NCBI GenBank assembly: GCA_903856995.1
Contig: CAIODK010000341.1
Span: 1 to 6,462 of the forward strand
DNA from: an uncultured Burkholderiales bacterium
GTDB taxonomy: Bacteria; Pseudomonadota; Gammaproteobacteria; Burkholderiales; Burkholderiaceae_C
Direction of reading: 5' to 3'
Length of the DNA: 6,462 bases
Under the pieces are notes generated by a model. That model did not search any database. It was not told where the DNA came from and saw only the letters and a program-made list of their open reading frames with translations. Below, piece by piece: positions 1-4,582 of this stretch; position 1 is the first letter of the stretch; the number at the start of each line of letters is the position of its first letter. Both the position numbers and the translations under genes were made by a program.

Positions 1-79
1 CGTGTAGATTTTTCCAAATATGCCACTCAAGACCAGCGGGCGACAGTTGAAAACCGTCGAGTTTTTTGAGGTAGTTCAT
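1..79 (-). CDS. Unidentified protein, N-terminal fragment (cut by window edge)
   Basis: The first 26 codons of a gene running off the left edge of the window. The visible peptide starts MNYLKKLDGFQLSPAGLEWH and continues IWKNLH. It is charged and aromatic-rich with no signal peptide and no motif I recognise. The ATG at 79 was chosen because the frame is closed by a TAG inside the upstream PCD gene and no other ATG, GTG or TTG lies between. It has no clear Shine-Dalgarno sequence. It starts 19 bp after the PCD stop on the same strand, so it is probably the next gene of the same operon. The function is unknown; the rest of the gene would be needed to say more. Confidence 0.5.
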   Translation of the reverse strand, partial: MNYLKKLDGFQLSPAGLEWHIWKNLH

Positions 80-98
80 GGGGATGCGTGGCTCGGCT

Positions 99-395
99 TT
101 AAGTGATGTTGTCGATGCTTCGGGCTAGTTTGAAATCTTTGTCTGTCAAACCTCTCACATCGTGCGTCCAAATACGGACCTGCAGTTGCGTGTAGCTCGA
201 CAGCACTTCGGGGTGGTGGTCTTGTGCTTGAGCCAACTGGGCAATTTGGTTGAACTGCGCCACCGCTGCGTCAAAGCTGGGTAGCGTCCAGCTTTTGAAC
301 AGGCAGGGCGTGTGGTGCTGCGTATCTAGCGTCCACCCTGAGAGGGAGGTCATCGCTACCTGAACGTCAGTGGGTTGAAGTTTGTGCAGGGTCAT
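99..395 (-). CDS. Pterin-4a-carbinolamine dehydratase (4a-hydroxytetrahydrobiopterin dehydratase, PCD/DCoH family)
   Basis: A 98-residue cytoplasmic enzyme of the PCD family, which dehydrates 4a-hydroxytetrahydropterin to quinonoid dihydropterin so that the cofactor of aromatic amino acid hydroxylases can be recycled. Family marks are in the right order: L-S-G-W at 18-21, the catalytic H60-H61-P62-E63 block, the second histidine in W-T-H (H78), G-L-T at 82-84 with D87, and an LARSID ending. The length fits the usual 95-115 residues. The frame is open far upstream to 626, but homology begins at the ATG at 395, so that start was chosen; no strong Shine-Dalgarno precedes it. It lies 8 bp after the truncated FolB-like ORF. 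No phenylalanine hydroxylase is in the window, so the partner reaction is not known. Several bacterial PCDs have roles outside phenylalanine breakdown, for example in pterin or molybdopterin metabolism. Confidence 0.93.
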   Translation of the reverse strand: MTLHKLQPTDVQVAMTSLSGWTLDTQHHTPCLFKSWTLPSFDAAVAQFNQIAQLAQAQDHHPEVLSSYTQLQVRIWTHDVRGLTDKDFKLARSIDNIT

Positions 396-403
396 TTTGT
401 GTT

Positions 404-535
404 TCAGCTTAGTGTGTTGAGCGTGTGCGCATCGGGCATCACATCGTGCGGACCATAAGTGCCAATGTCTGCGTTCAGTTGCAGGTCGCGCAGTTCGACA
501 CAGGCATGAAGTGAATCTGGCAAGCTGGCGTTCAT
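404..535 (-). CDS. Short ORF resembling the N-terminal third of dihydroneopterin aldolase (FolB-like; truncated or remnant)
   Basis: A 43-codon ORF beginning MNASLPDSLHACVELRDLQL. Residues 13-42 resemble the first beta strands of the dihydroneopterin aldolase fold: V-E-L-R-D-L-x-L, then D-I-G-T-Y at 23-27 (the family's I-G-x-Y turn), then D-A-H-T-L. FolB proteins are normally about 115-125 residues, and the catalytic lysine region and second half are absent. Its ATG overlaps the stop of the SOUL gene (C-ATG-A, 3 shared bases), typical of translational coupling, and its TGA lies 8 bp before the PCD start. No remaining FolB sequence is visible in another frame after the stop, because PCD begins at once. 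It is most likely a deletion remnant or a very short gene kept for coupling; it could also be a short family of its own. The similarity is recalled by eye from short motifs. Confidence 0.5.
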   Translation of the reverse strand: MNASLPDSLHACVELRDLQLNADIGTYGPHDVMPDAHTLNTLS

Positions 536-1173
536 GGCGCGGCCACCTCCACCATGATTTCGTTACGTCTGAACATGGGCAGTGTCCACGGTGGGTCGTA
601 GCGCGAGAGCTGAGGCGTCCCCACAACCTTCAGCGACTGTTGCTTGGCCCAAGCCAATGCATCGTTGGTTTTTTCTTGCACGCGGGCCATGGAGTTGAAG
701 CCCGAATAGCGATGCACCACAAAGTATTTGCTCGGCAGTTCGTGCAAGCTCACTGCGTTGTTGTTGGGCTTGGGAATGTTGACCGAGGTGTATTGGCTGG
801 GCATCACAAAGTGAATGCGCCATTGCTTGGCGCCCGCGACACTGGTGTCGCCCGACTGCCCCGCAGGGGCACGGGCCAATTGAGGCTCAATGGTGACAGG
901 CGCAGTCATGGCAATCTTTTCGGCTTGTTCTGAGCCCGCAGCGAGGTTGTTGCCAAAAATGAAATCGGCTATCAAGCGAAAGCCTTTGTTGGACGCCGCA
1001 TCCATGTCGCCGTCCACCACGGTTTGGGCAATTAAAGTGGGGGCGTAGTGCCGCAGCTCGAAGGGCGCTTCAGAGACGAGCACGTTGTAGTGAGGTTCTT
1101 CCGTAGCCATGGCCGATTCCATCCATAAAAAAGTAGTCAGCAAAGCAAGGAGGGCGTGTGTGTTTAAGCGCAT
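532..1173 (-). CDS. SOUL haem-binding family protein, exported
   Basis: A 213-residue SOUL/HBP-family protein. Residues 1-23 form a signal peptide with a hydrophobic core and an A-M-A end, so the mature protein probably lies in the periplasm. Family marks: Y-N-V-L then F-E-L-R-H-Y at 38-43, the E-K-I-A-M-T-A-P-V block at 85-93, W-R-I-H-F-V-M-P at 118-125, and the C-terminal R-Y-D-P-P-W-T-L-P at 191-199 followed by R-R-N-E. SOUL proteins bind haem or tetrapyrroles in some cases; the binding residue is not conserved, so haem binding is not proven here. A low-complexity insertion (about 100-115) lies in the usual variable loop. The ATG overlaps the end of the DUF2237 gene by 10 bp, so the two are cotranscribed. 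Possible role: tetrapyrrole handling, compatible with oxidative or light stress but not shown by the sequence. Confidence 0.92.
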   Translation of the reverse strand: MRLNTHALLALLTTFLWMESAMATEEPHYNVLVSEAPFELRHYAPTLIAQTVVDGDMDAASNKGFRLIADFIFGNNLAAGSEQAEKIAMTAPVTIEPQLARAPAGQSGDTSVAGAKQWRIHFVMPSQYTSVNIPKPNNNAVSLHELPSKYFVVHRYSGFNSMARVQEKTNDALAWAKQQSLKVVGTPQLSRYDPPWTLPMFRRNEIMVEVAAP

Positions 1174-1532
1174 GACTGCAGTTGCTCCAGCGTGACAAAT
1201 TCAAGGGCTTTGGCGTGCGTGCATTCCAGCACCACAGGCGGGGCCACGCCTGCATCCAATGCTTCTTTCCAGCGCATGGCGCACAAGCACCAGCGGTCAC
1301 CGTCTTGCAGGCCCGCAAAGCGATGTTCGGGGCGCGGGGTGATGAGGTCATTGCCTTTTTGCAGCGAAAAATCGAGGAAGGCTTTCGTCACTTTGGCGCA
1401 CACCACATGGCTGCCTTGGTCGTGGTCATCGGTATGGCAACAGCCATCGCGGTAGTAGCCGGTGAGTGGGTCGTAAGAGCAGGGCACGAGTGCCGTGCCT
1501 AAGACGTTGTGTGCTTCGGAGGTGGTCGTCAT
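1164..1532 (-). CDS. DUF2237 family protein
   Basis: A 122-residue cytoplasmic protein matching the DUF2237 family over its whole length: N-V-L-G-T-x-L-x-P-C at 9-18, D-P-L-T-G-Y-Y-R-D-G-C-C at 21-32, N-D-L-x-T-P-R-P-E at 61-69, D-R-W-C-L-C-A at 79-85, and G-V-A-P-P-V-V-L at 95-102. It is rich in cysteine (residues 18, 31, 32, 45, 82, 84, 104, 121), and several cysteines belong to the conserved motifs. The biochemical function of the family is not known to me. The frame is open to 1583, but homology starts close to the ATG at 1532, which was chosen. That ATG follows an A-rich run without a Shine-Dalgarno sequence. It is the first gene of the leftward unit and overlaps the SOUL gene by 10 bp. 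Confidence 0.9.
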   Translation of the reverse strand: MTTTSEAHNVLGTALVPCSYDPLTGYYRDGCCHTDDHDQGSHVVCAKVTKAFLDFSLQKGNDLITPRPEHRFAGLQDGDRWCLCAMRWKEALDAGVAPPVVLECTHAKALEFVTLEQLQSCA

Positions 1533-1625
1533 TTTTTTTATTTTATGAATGTGTTCCAACCTTTGGTTTGCAATGGCTATCAATAGACCCTACCATCCCC
1601 GTGCATTTGCCCCTTCGGCGAATGT
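1533..1625. promoter_or_regulatory. Divergent intergenic region, probable promoters for both sides
   Basis: A 93-bp gap between the divergently read DUF2237 gene and the Rossmann-like gene, so promoters for both should lie here or just inside the genes. The side next to DUF2237 is strongly A/T-rich (about 1530-1548), with TAAAAT on the minus strand directly before the start. A small imperfect inverted repeat, AACC-TTT-GGTT, lies at 1558-1568. I could not find a well-spaced -35/-10 pair on either strand and do not assign a transcription start. Confidence 0.35.
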
Positions 1626-2414
1626 TTGAAAGCTTTCAATGAAACGGAAATCAGTGTGGCAAATGGTTTGAAAATTGTGTTGGTACTCGGTAGTGCGCCA
1701 GACGCGGTGCTGGCTAAAAACTGGGACCTGTCTGTTTTTACATCTCGTGTGGCCATCAACAACGCTTGGCAAATCACGCCCGACTGGGACTATCTGGTTT
1801 ACCCAGAAGACTTTGCCCCCGAGCGCCTGCCATCTGCCCCGTTGTTGCCCCACCAGCAGCTCATTGCGGCATCCGAGTTTGTGCCTCAGCAAAATAACTT
1901 TGGTGGCTTTGTATATGCGGGTGGCACCATGGCGTTCACGGCGGGCTACTGGGCCTTGGGTGCATTAAAGCCCGACCTCTTGGCTTTTGTGGGTTGCGAC
2001 ATGGTCTACGCCACAGAAGCAGGTGAGTCCAGCCATTTTTATGGCCAAGGCACGCCAGACCCTTTGCGTGCTGATGTGACCTTGCAGTCGTTAGAGGCGA
2101 AGTCTGCTCGCTTCTTGTCGTTTGCGCACTCGCAAAACTGCGCTGTGGTTAATTTATCGCAGCTACCTGAGTCACGCTTGTTGTTTCCCCGCGTGTTCAT
2201 GGCAGATTTTGCGACCCCAGCCCTTTGTCAACACATGTTGAACCGCCAAAGCCAGTTGTTTGACACGACGGTCGTGACGCGCGTGTTGCAGGCTGAGCAA
2301 GATTTGGGCTACATGGTTCCCTCAGGACGCTATTGGGAGCGGGAGGCAGAGTTTGATAAAACAAAACTCAGCGACATCGATAGCTTGTGGTTGCAGGCTA
2401 TGCAAGCTGCTTAG
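1626..2414 (+). CDS. Uncharacterised Rossmann-like protein (DUF115/sialyltransferase-like outline)
   Basis: Up to 262 residues, of unknown function. A beta strand and glycine turn V-L-V-L-G-S-A-P-D (18-26) open a Rossmann-like fold. Next come A-I-N-N-A-W (43-48), P-D-W-D-Y-L-V-Y-P-E-D-F (52-63), a glycine patch F-G-G-F-V-Y-A-G-G-T (92-101) and a second strand ending F-V-G-C-D-M-V-Y (121-128), with S-S-H-F-Y-G at 135-140. Nucleotide-sugar-binding proteins of the DUF115 and sialyltransferase-like groups have a similar order (glycine loop, N-N, G-C/F-D strand, then a histidine), so a glycosyltransferase-type role is possible but unproven. No signal peptide or membrane segment is seen. The start is uncertain: 1626 is TTG, while GTG at 1656 follows GGAAA and TTG at 1668 lies just before the fold. 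It ends overlapping the stop of the convergent MerR gene by 4 bp. Confidence 0.8.
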   Translation: MKAFNETEISVANGLKIVLVLGSAPDAVLAKNWDLSVFTSRVAINNAWQITPDWDYLVYPEDFAPERLPSAPLLPHQQLIAASEFVPQQNNFGGFVYAGGTMAFTAGYWALGALKPDLLAFVGCDMVYATEAGESSHFYGQGTPDPLRADVTLQSLEAKSARFLSFAHSQNCAVVNLSQLPESRLLFPRVFMADFATPALCQHMLNRQSQLFDTTVVTRVLQAEQDLGYMVPSGRYWEREAEFDKTKLSDIDSLWLQAMQAA

Positions 2415-3397
2415 CCCGCACCTTCGCGCAAATCAATCCCCTCATGCATGGCAATTTTTTCTAAAGCGTTTTCAAACAACGAGCGTGCAGAACCCGAAAT
2501 AGAACGCAGGTAGGCGTGCAGGTGTGCATCTTCGGCGTTTAGATTGAGGCACTCTTGGCTGTATTGTTCAAAGCTCGCCAGCTGCGTAATCAGTTCGGCC
2601 ACATGGCGTGGGCACTCGCACAGCACGTTGGTGGAAATACCCGCCACACGGCTGAGGGTGGCGTCTGAATATTTGCGGCTGGCGATGACGGCGCCCGAGG
2701 TGCCGAACTCTTGCGCACGCGCAGAGTCGACAAACAACACCGACTGCAACAACTCGGCCAGCTCGATGTCCGAGATGGGTTCGCGCCGCACGATCAAACC
2801 AGAAAACTTCATGGCTTGAACCACGGCCTCTGGCGCAAAGTTGTACACCACGATGGTTTGTACAAATTTATGTTTGGCGATCAGCGCTTGAATGTCGGAG
2901 TGCACCGACGTTTGCAAGGTGTTGACCTTGACCAACAACACCTGCGGCTGTTGCGCCAACTCGGCTCGGGTTGCTGTGGCTAAGTCCACCAACACGTCGG
3001 TGACTTTGATTTGGTTTTGCTTCAAGCCCGTTGCAAATTTTTTGGATTCAATGCGGTTAGCCATGCTCAGTCCCACCACTGCCAGCGACACGGGCTGGCT
3101 AGGCGCAGCCAAGCTTTGAGGGGCGTTGTGCGGCAGGTTGCTCACACGGCGCAGTTGCTCAAGATCGAGGTGGGCGATGGTGCTGATGGCTTGACCGTTT
3201 TGCGACAGCTGCTTGAGCAACAGAGCCTTAGACACATCGTGCTCGGCAAACAAACGCTGCTTGCCTTCAGTCTTGATAGGGGTGAAAGCGCCGTAGCGGG
3301 TTTCCCAAATGCGCAGGGTGGACACAGGGATGCCTGTGGTTTTAGACACCGCACCAATGCGGTACAGGGCGGTTTTGGGGTCGGCGCTGGTGTTCAA
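2411..3397 (-). CDS. MerR-family transcriptional regulator, LitR/CarH-like architecture without the cobalamin motif
   Basis: A 328-residue DNA-binding regulator. The N-terminal MerR winged helix (12-75) has Y-R-I-G-A-V-S, T-G-I-P-V-S-T-L-R-I-W-E-x-R-Y-G and R-L-F. Residues about 103-218 look like an alpha/beta flavodoxin-like domain (V-S-L-A-V-V-G-L, V-L-L-V-K-V, I-V-V-Y-N-F-A-P, R-R-E-P-I-S-D-I-E-L) at the place where LitR/CarH bind adenosylcobalamin. The E/D-x-H-x-x-G cobalamin motif is missing, so light sensing by B12 is unlikely. The C-terminal part (240-320) has a C260-E-C262-P-R-H265 motif and a helical segment. The start is TTG at 3397, chosen because the winged helix begins at once after it and no ATG lies in the open frame upstream; no Shine-Dalgarno is seen. 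Direct repeats immediately upstream suggest autoregulation and control of the divergent DUF2805 gene. The effector is unknown. Confidence 0.87.
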   Translation of the reverse strand: MNTSADPKTALYRIGAVSKTTGIPVSTLRIWETRYGAFTPIKTEGKQRLFAEHDVSKALLLKQLSQNGQAISTIAHLDLEQLRRVSNLPHNAPQSLAAPSQPVSLAVVGLSMANRIESKKFATGLKQNQIKVTDVLVDLATATRAELAQQPQVLLVKVNTLQTSVHSDIQALIAKHKFVQTIVVYNFAPEAVVQAMKFSGLIVRREPISDIELAELLQSVLFVDSARAQEFGTSGAVIASRKYSDATLSRVAGISTNVLCECPRHVAELITQLASFEQYSQECLNLNAEDAHLHAYLRSISGSARSLFENALEKIAMHEGIDLREGAG

Positions 3398-3408
3398 AAT
3401 TGTATTTT

Positions 3409-3441
3409 TGAGTAGATGTTGCGTAGATTATGTGTCGAAAT
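3409..3441 (+). repeat. Three tandem 11-bp direct repeats, candidate operator
   Basis: Three abutting 11-mers: TGAGTAGATGT, TGCGTAGATTA and TGTGTCGAAAT. Six of the eleven positions are identical in all three (T1, G2, G4, T5, G7, A8). The exact 11-bp phasing places each copy on nearly the same face of the helix. They lie 12-44 bp upstream of the MerR-like gene's start, where they could overlap its promoter. Established knowledge: CarH-type MerR regulators bind as tetramers whose DNA-binding domains contact 11-bp direct repeats. That the neighbouring regulator binds here is inference. Confidence 0.6.
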
Positions 3442-3469
3442 AATGTTTTTAAATAGATTCTTAAGATAA

Positions 3470-3507
3470 TGCGTAGGTTTTTGCGTAAAAATTCTGCATA
3501 GTTAAAG
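3470..3507 (+). repeat. Second cluster of the same direct repeat, looser spacing
   Basis: Three further same-orientation copies: TGCGTAGGTTTT (3470), TGCGTAAAAATTC (3482) and TGCATAGTTAAAG (3495), spaced 12 and 13 bp. The first is exactly 50 bp from the central copy of the tandem array (TGCGTAG at 3420). They run up to 8 bp before the DUF2805 start, so a bound protein would block or alter initiation there. They are more degenerate than the 11-mer array. Confidence 0.45.
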
Positions 3508-3515
3508 TTTGAGCC

Positions 3516-3812
3516 ATGATTTCAAAAAAAACATCAACACGATCACTTAGTGAATGCCGCGACCCCGGTGATGTGTCCGCGGTGATTCAAATGGCGTGGG
3601 AGGACCGCACCACGTTTGAGACCATTTACGAGCGCATGGGCCTGAGCGAACCCGAGGTGATTCGACTCATGCGTGCTGAACTCAACCTCAGTTCGTTTCG
3701 TTTGTGGCGCATGCGCATGAAGGGTCGCGCCACCAAGCATCGTGCGCTGCGAAGCCCCGACATGAAGTTTGACGACCATGCTGTTGCCGATCACCGCCGC
3801 GCTAACTGTTAA
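3516..3812 (+). CDS. DUF2805 / TIGR03643 family protein
   Basis: A 98-residue basic cytoplasmic protein matching the DUF2805/TIGR03643 family in its core: V-I-Q-M-A-W-E-D-R-T-T-F-E-T-I at 23-37, M-G-L-S-E-P-E-V-I-R-L-M-R at 41-53, S-S-F-R-L-W-R at 59-65, G-R-A-T-K-H at 70-75. The core looks like a small helix-turn-helix unit with many arginines, so DNA or RNA binding is plausible. The function is not established. Members are often found beside photolyase/cryptochrome genes or LitR-type regulators (recalled knowledge). The ATG at 3516 directly follows the repeat region and has only a weak purine stretch upstream. An 8-A run (3524-3531) at codons 3-6 is a possible slippage site. It is followed after 15 bp by the cysteine-rich mini-protein in the same direction. 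Confidence 0.88.
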   Translation: MISKKTSTRSLSECRDPGDVSAVIQMAWEDRTTFETIYERMGLSEPEVIRLMRAELNLSSFRLWRMRMKGRATKHRALRSPDMKFDDHAVADHRRANC

Positions 3813-3827
3813 ACCCTGAAAGACCCT

Positions 3828-4010
3828 ATGAGCGAAGACCCAAGGTGCTGCGGCACTGGAACCTGCATCATCAACACCGATGGTGTGTGCTGGTGCGGTC
3901 AGCGTTGGGATGGCGAAAAAATGAGTTTTCCCAAGTTGGAGGCGTCGCCTGCTATGAATGTCAGCGAGCCACAAGCTCAGCCAGTGCAAGACAGATTCAA
4001 CTCGGTCTAG
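3828..4010 (+). CDS. Small cysteine-rich protein of unknown function (60 aa)
   Basis: A 60-residue protein starting MSEDPRCCGTGTCII. Five cysteines lie in the first 23 residues (7, 8, 13, 21, 23) in a C-C-x4-C-x7-C-x-C pattern, followed by W-D-G-E-K-M at 27-32 and a disordered tail. The pattern suggests a metal or Fe-S site or a redox function, but no named family is assigned. It is a real gene in my view because it starts with ATG 15 bp after DUF2805, has a GAAAGA purine stretch in a ribosome-binding position, and its cysteine-rich half looks conserved in type (I recall similar small ORFs downstream of DUF2805 in Burkholderiales). Its end overlaps the convergent phosphatase gene by 14 bp. 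Confidence 0.75.
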   Translation: MSEDPRCCGTGTCIINTDGVCWCGQRWDGEKMSFPKLEASPAMNVSEPQAQPVQDRFNSV

Positions 4011-4578
4011 GAATGAGCTTGTAGGAGGTCATCTTGCCATTTGAGTCGACCTTGGCCAGCACCATGTCGCCCGAAGCAATGTTCTCGCCCATGAACTCAT
4101 AAATGTTCACATGGTGCGTCACCAAAATCAGGGCTTGCTTGCCCTTGGTTTTGAGCTTGGCAGCGATGAATTGTTGAAGCTTTTGGTTTTGTGTTTTGGC
4201 TTGTGCCATCTCATCAAAAAACGAAGCCAAAGTAGGCTCGACCGTGACACGGCCAAAATTCAACAACTCAGCCGTGTCTTTGCATCGGCACCAAGCGCTG
4301 GTCTGCACATCTGCGGTTTGTACGCCTTGCTGCTTGAGCCAGTTCCCCACCGTCACGCCTTGCTTTCGCCCCTCGTCGCTGAGGTTGCGTTGGGTTTTGC
4401 AATCGTCCAAGGTGTAGTTGGCAGGGTCGCCCGTGCCTGGCGCTCGGGTGTGGCGCATCAGTAAAACGTAATCGGATGATTGCAGTTTGTCTGACAGTTC
4501 GCTCGCCTGAGCTGTTGTGGAGGTCATCGTGCAAGCCAGAAAACACCACAAGCCGAACGAGAATTTTTGAAAGCGCAT
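3997..4578 (-). CDS. Histidine phosphatase superfamily protein, exported
   Basis: A 193-residue histidine-phosphatase-fold (phosphoglycerate-mutase-like) protein. Residues 1-25 are a signal peptide ending A-Q-A, so it acts in the periplasm. The catalytic N-terminal motif is L-L-M-R42-H43-T44: the usual R-H-G has threonine for glycine. Other family parts are Q-R64-N-L-S-D-E-G (63-70), W-C-R-C-K-D-T-A (96-103), with R98 as the likely second phosphate-binding arginine, and V-T-H155-H (153-156), with H155 as the second catalytic histidine. The catalytic set seems complete, so phosphatase activity is likely, but the substrate cannot be read from the sequence. It starts 4 bp after the DUF3833 stop and is the last gene of the ACR3-DUF2878-DUF3833 unit. 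Cysteines 60, 97 and 99 could form a disulphide in the periplasm. Confidence 0.88.
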   Translation of the reverse strand: MRFQKFSFGLWCFLACTMTSTTAQASELSDKLQSSDYVLLMRHTRAPGTGDPANYTLDDCKTQRNLSDEGRKQGVTVGNWLKQQGVQTADVQTSAWCRCKDTAELLNFGRVTVEPTLASFFDEMAQAKTQNQKLQQFIAAKLKTKGKQALILVTHHVNIYEFMGENIASGDMVLAKVDSNGKMTSYKLIPRPS

Positions 4579-4582
4579 GGTG

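Larger units (their letters stand above)
3398..3515. promoter_or_regulatory. Divergent regulatory region between the MerR-like gene and DUF2805 gene
   Basis: A 118-bp, strongly A/T-rich gap between two divergent starts; both promoters must be in or close to it. It contains at least seven same-orientation copies of a TGCGTAGATT-like element (starting near 3409, 3420, 3431, 3450, 3470, 3482 and 3495). I could not assign a confident -35/-10 pair for either gene. TACAAT on the minus strand (3404-3399) resembles a -10 box but lies too near the TTG start to leave a normal leader. By position this is the likely operator of the adjacent MerR-type regulator. Confidence 0.65.

Noticed and set aside
396..626. 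N-terminal extension of PCD by 77 residues
   Set aside because: The added stretch is an out-of-frame reading of the FolB-like ORF and the SOUL end (rich in R, W, H and C), and PCD homology begins at the ATG at 395.
511..933. Long plus-strand open frames opposite the SOUL and DUF2237 genes (also 1182-1502)
   Set aside because: They are antisense shadows of well-recognised genes and have no family motifs.
1558..1568. AACC-TTT-GGTT hairpin as a terminator or operator
   Set aside because: A four-base stem without a following T run on either strand is too weak, and the site lies in a divergent promoter gap rather than after a gene.
2411..3397. Calling the MerR-like gene a B12 photoreceptor (CarH/LitR)
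   Set aside because: The overall layout fits, but the E/D-x-H-x-x-G cobalamin-ligating motif is absent from the middle domain, so only a LitR-like architecture is claimed.
3395..3410. CAAAA-TTGTAT-TTTTG inverted repeat as the MerR operator
   Set aside because: It is a short A/T-only match that overlaps the start codon; the 11-bp direct repeats next to it are a much stronger signal.
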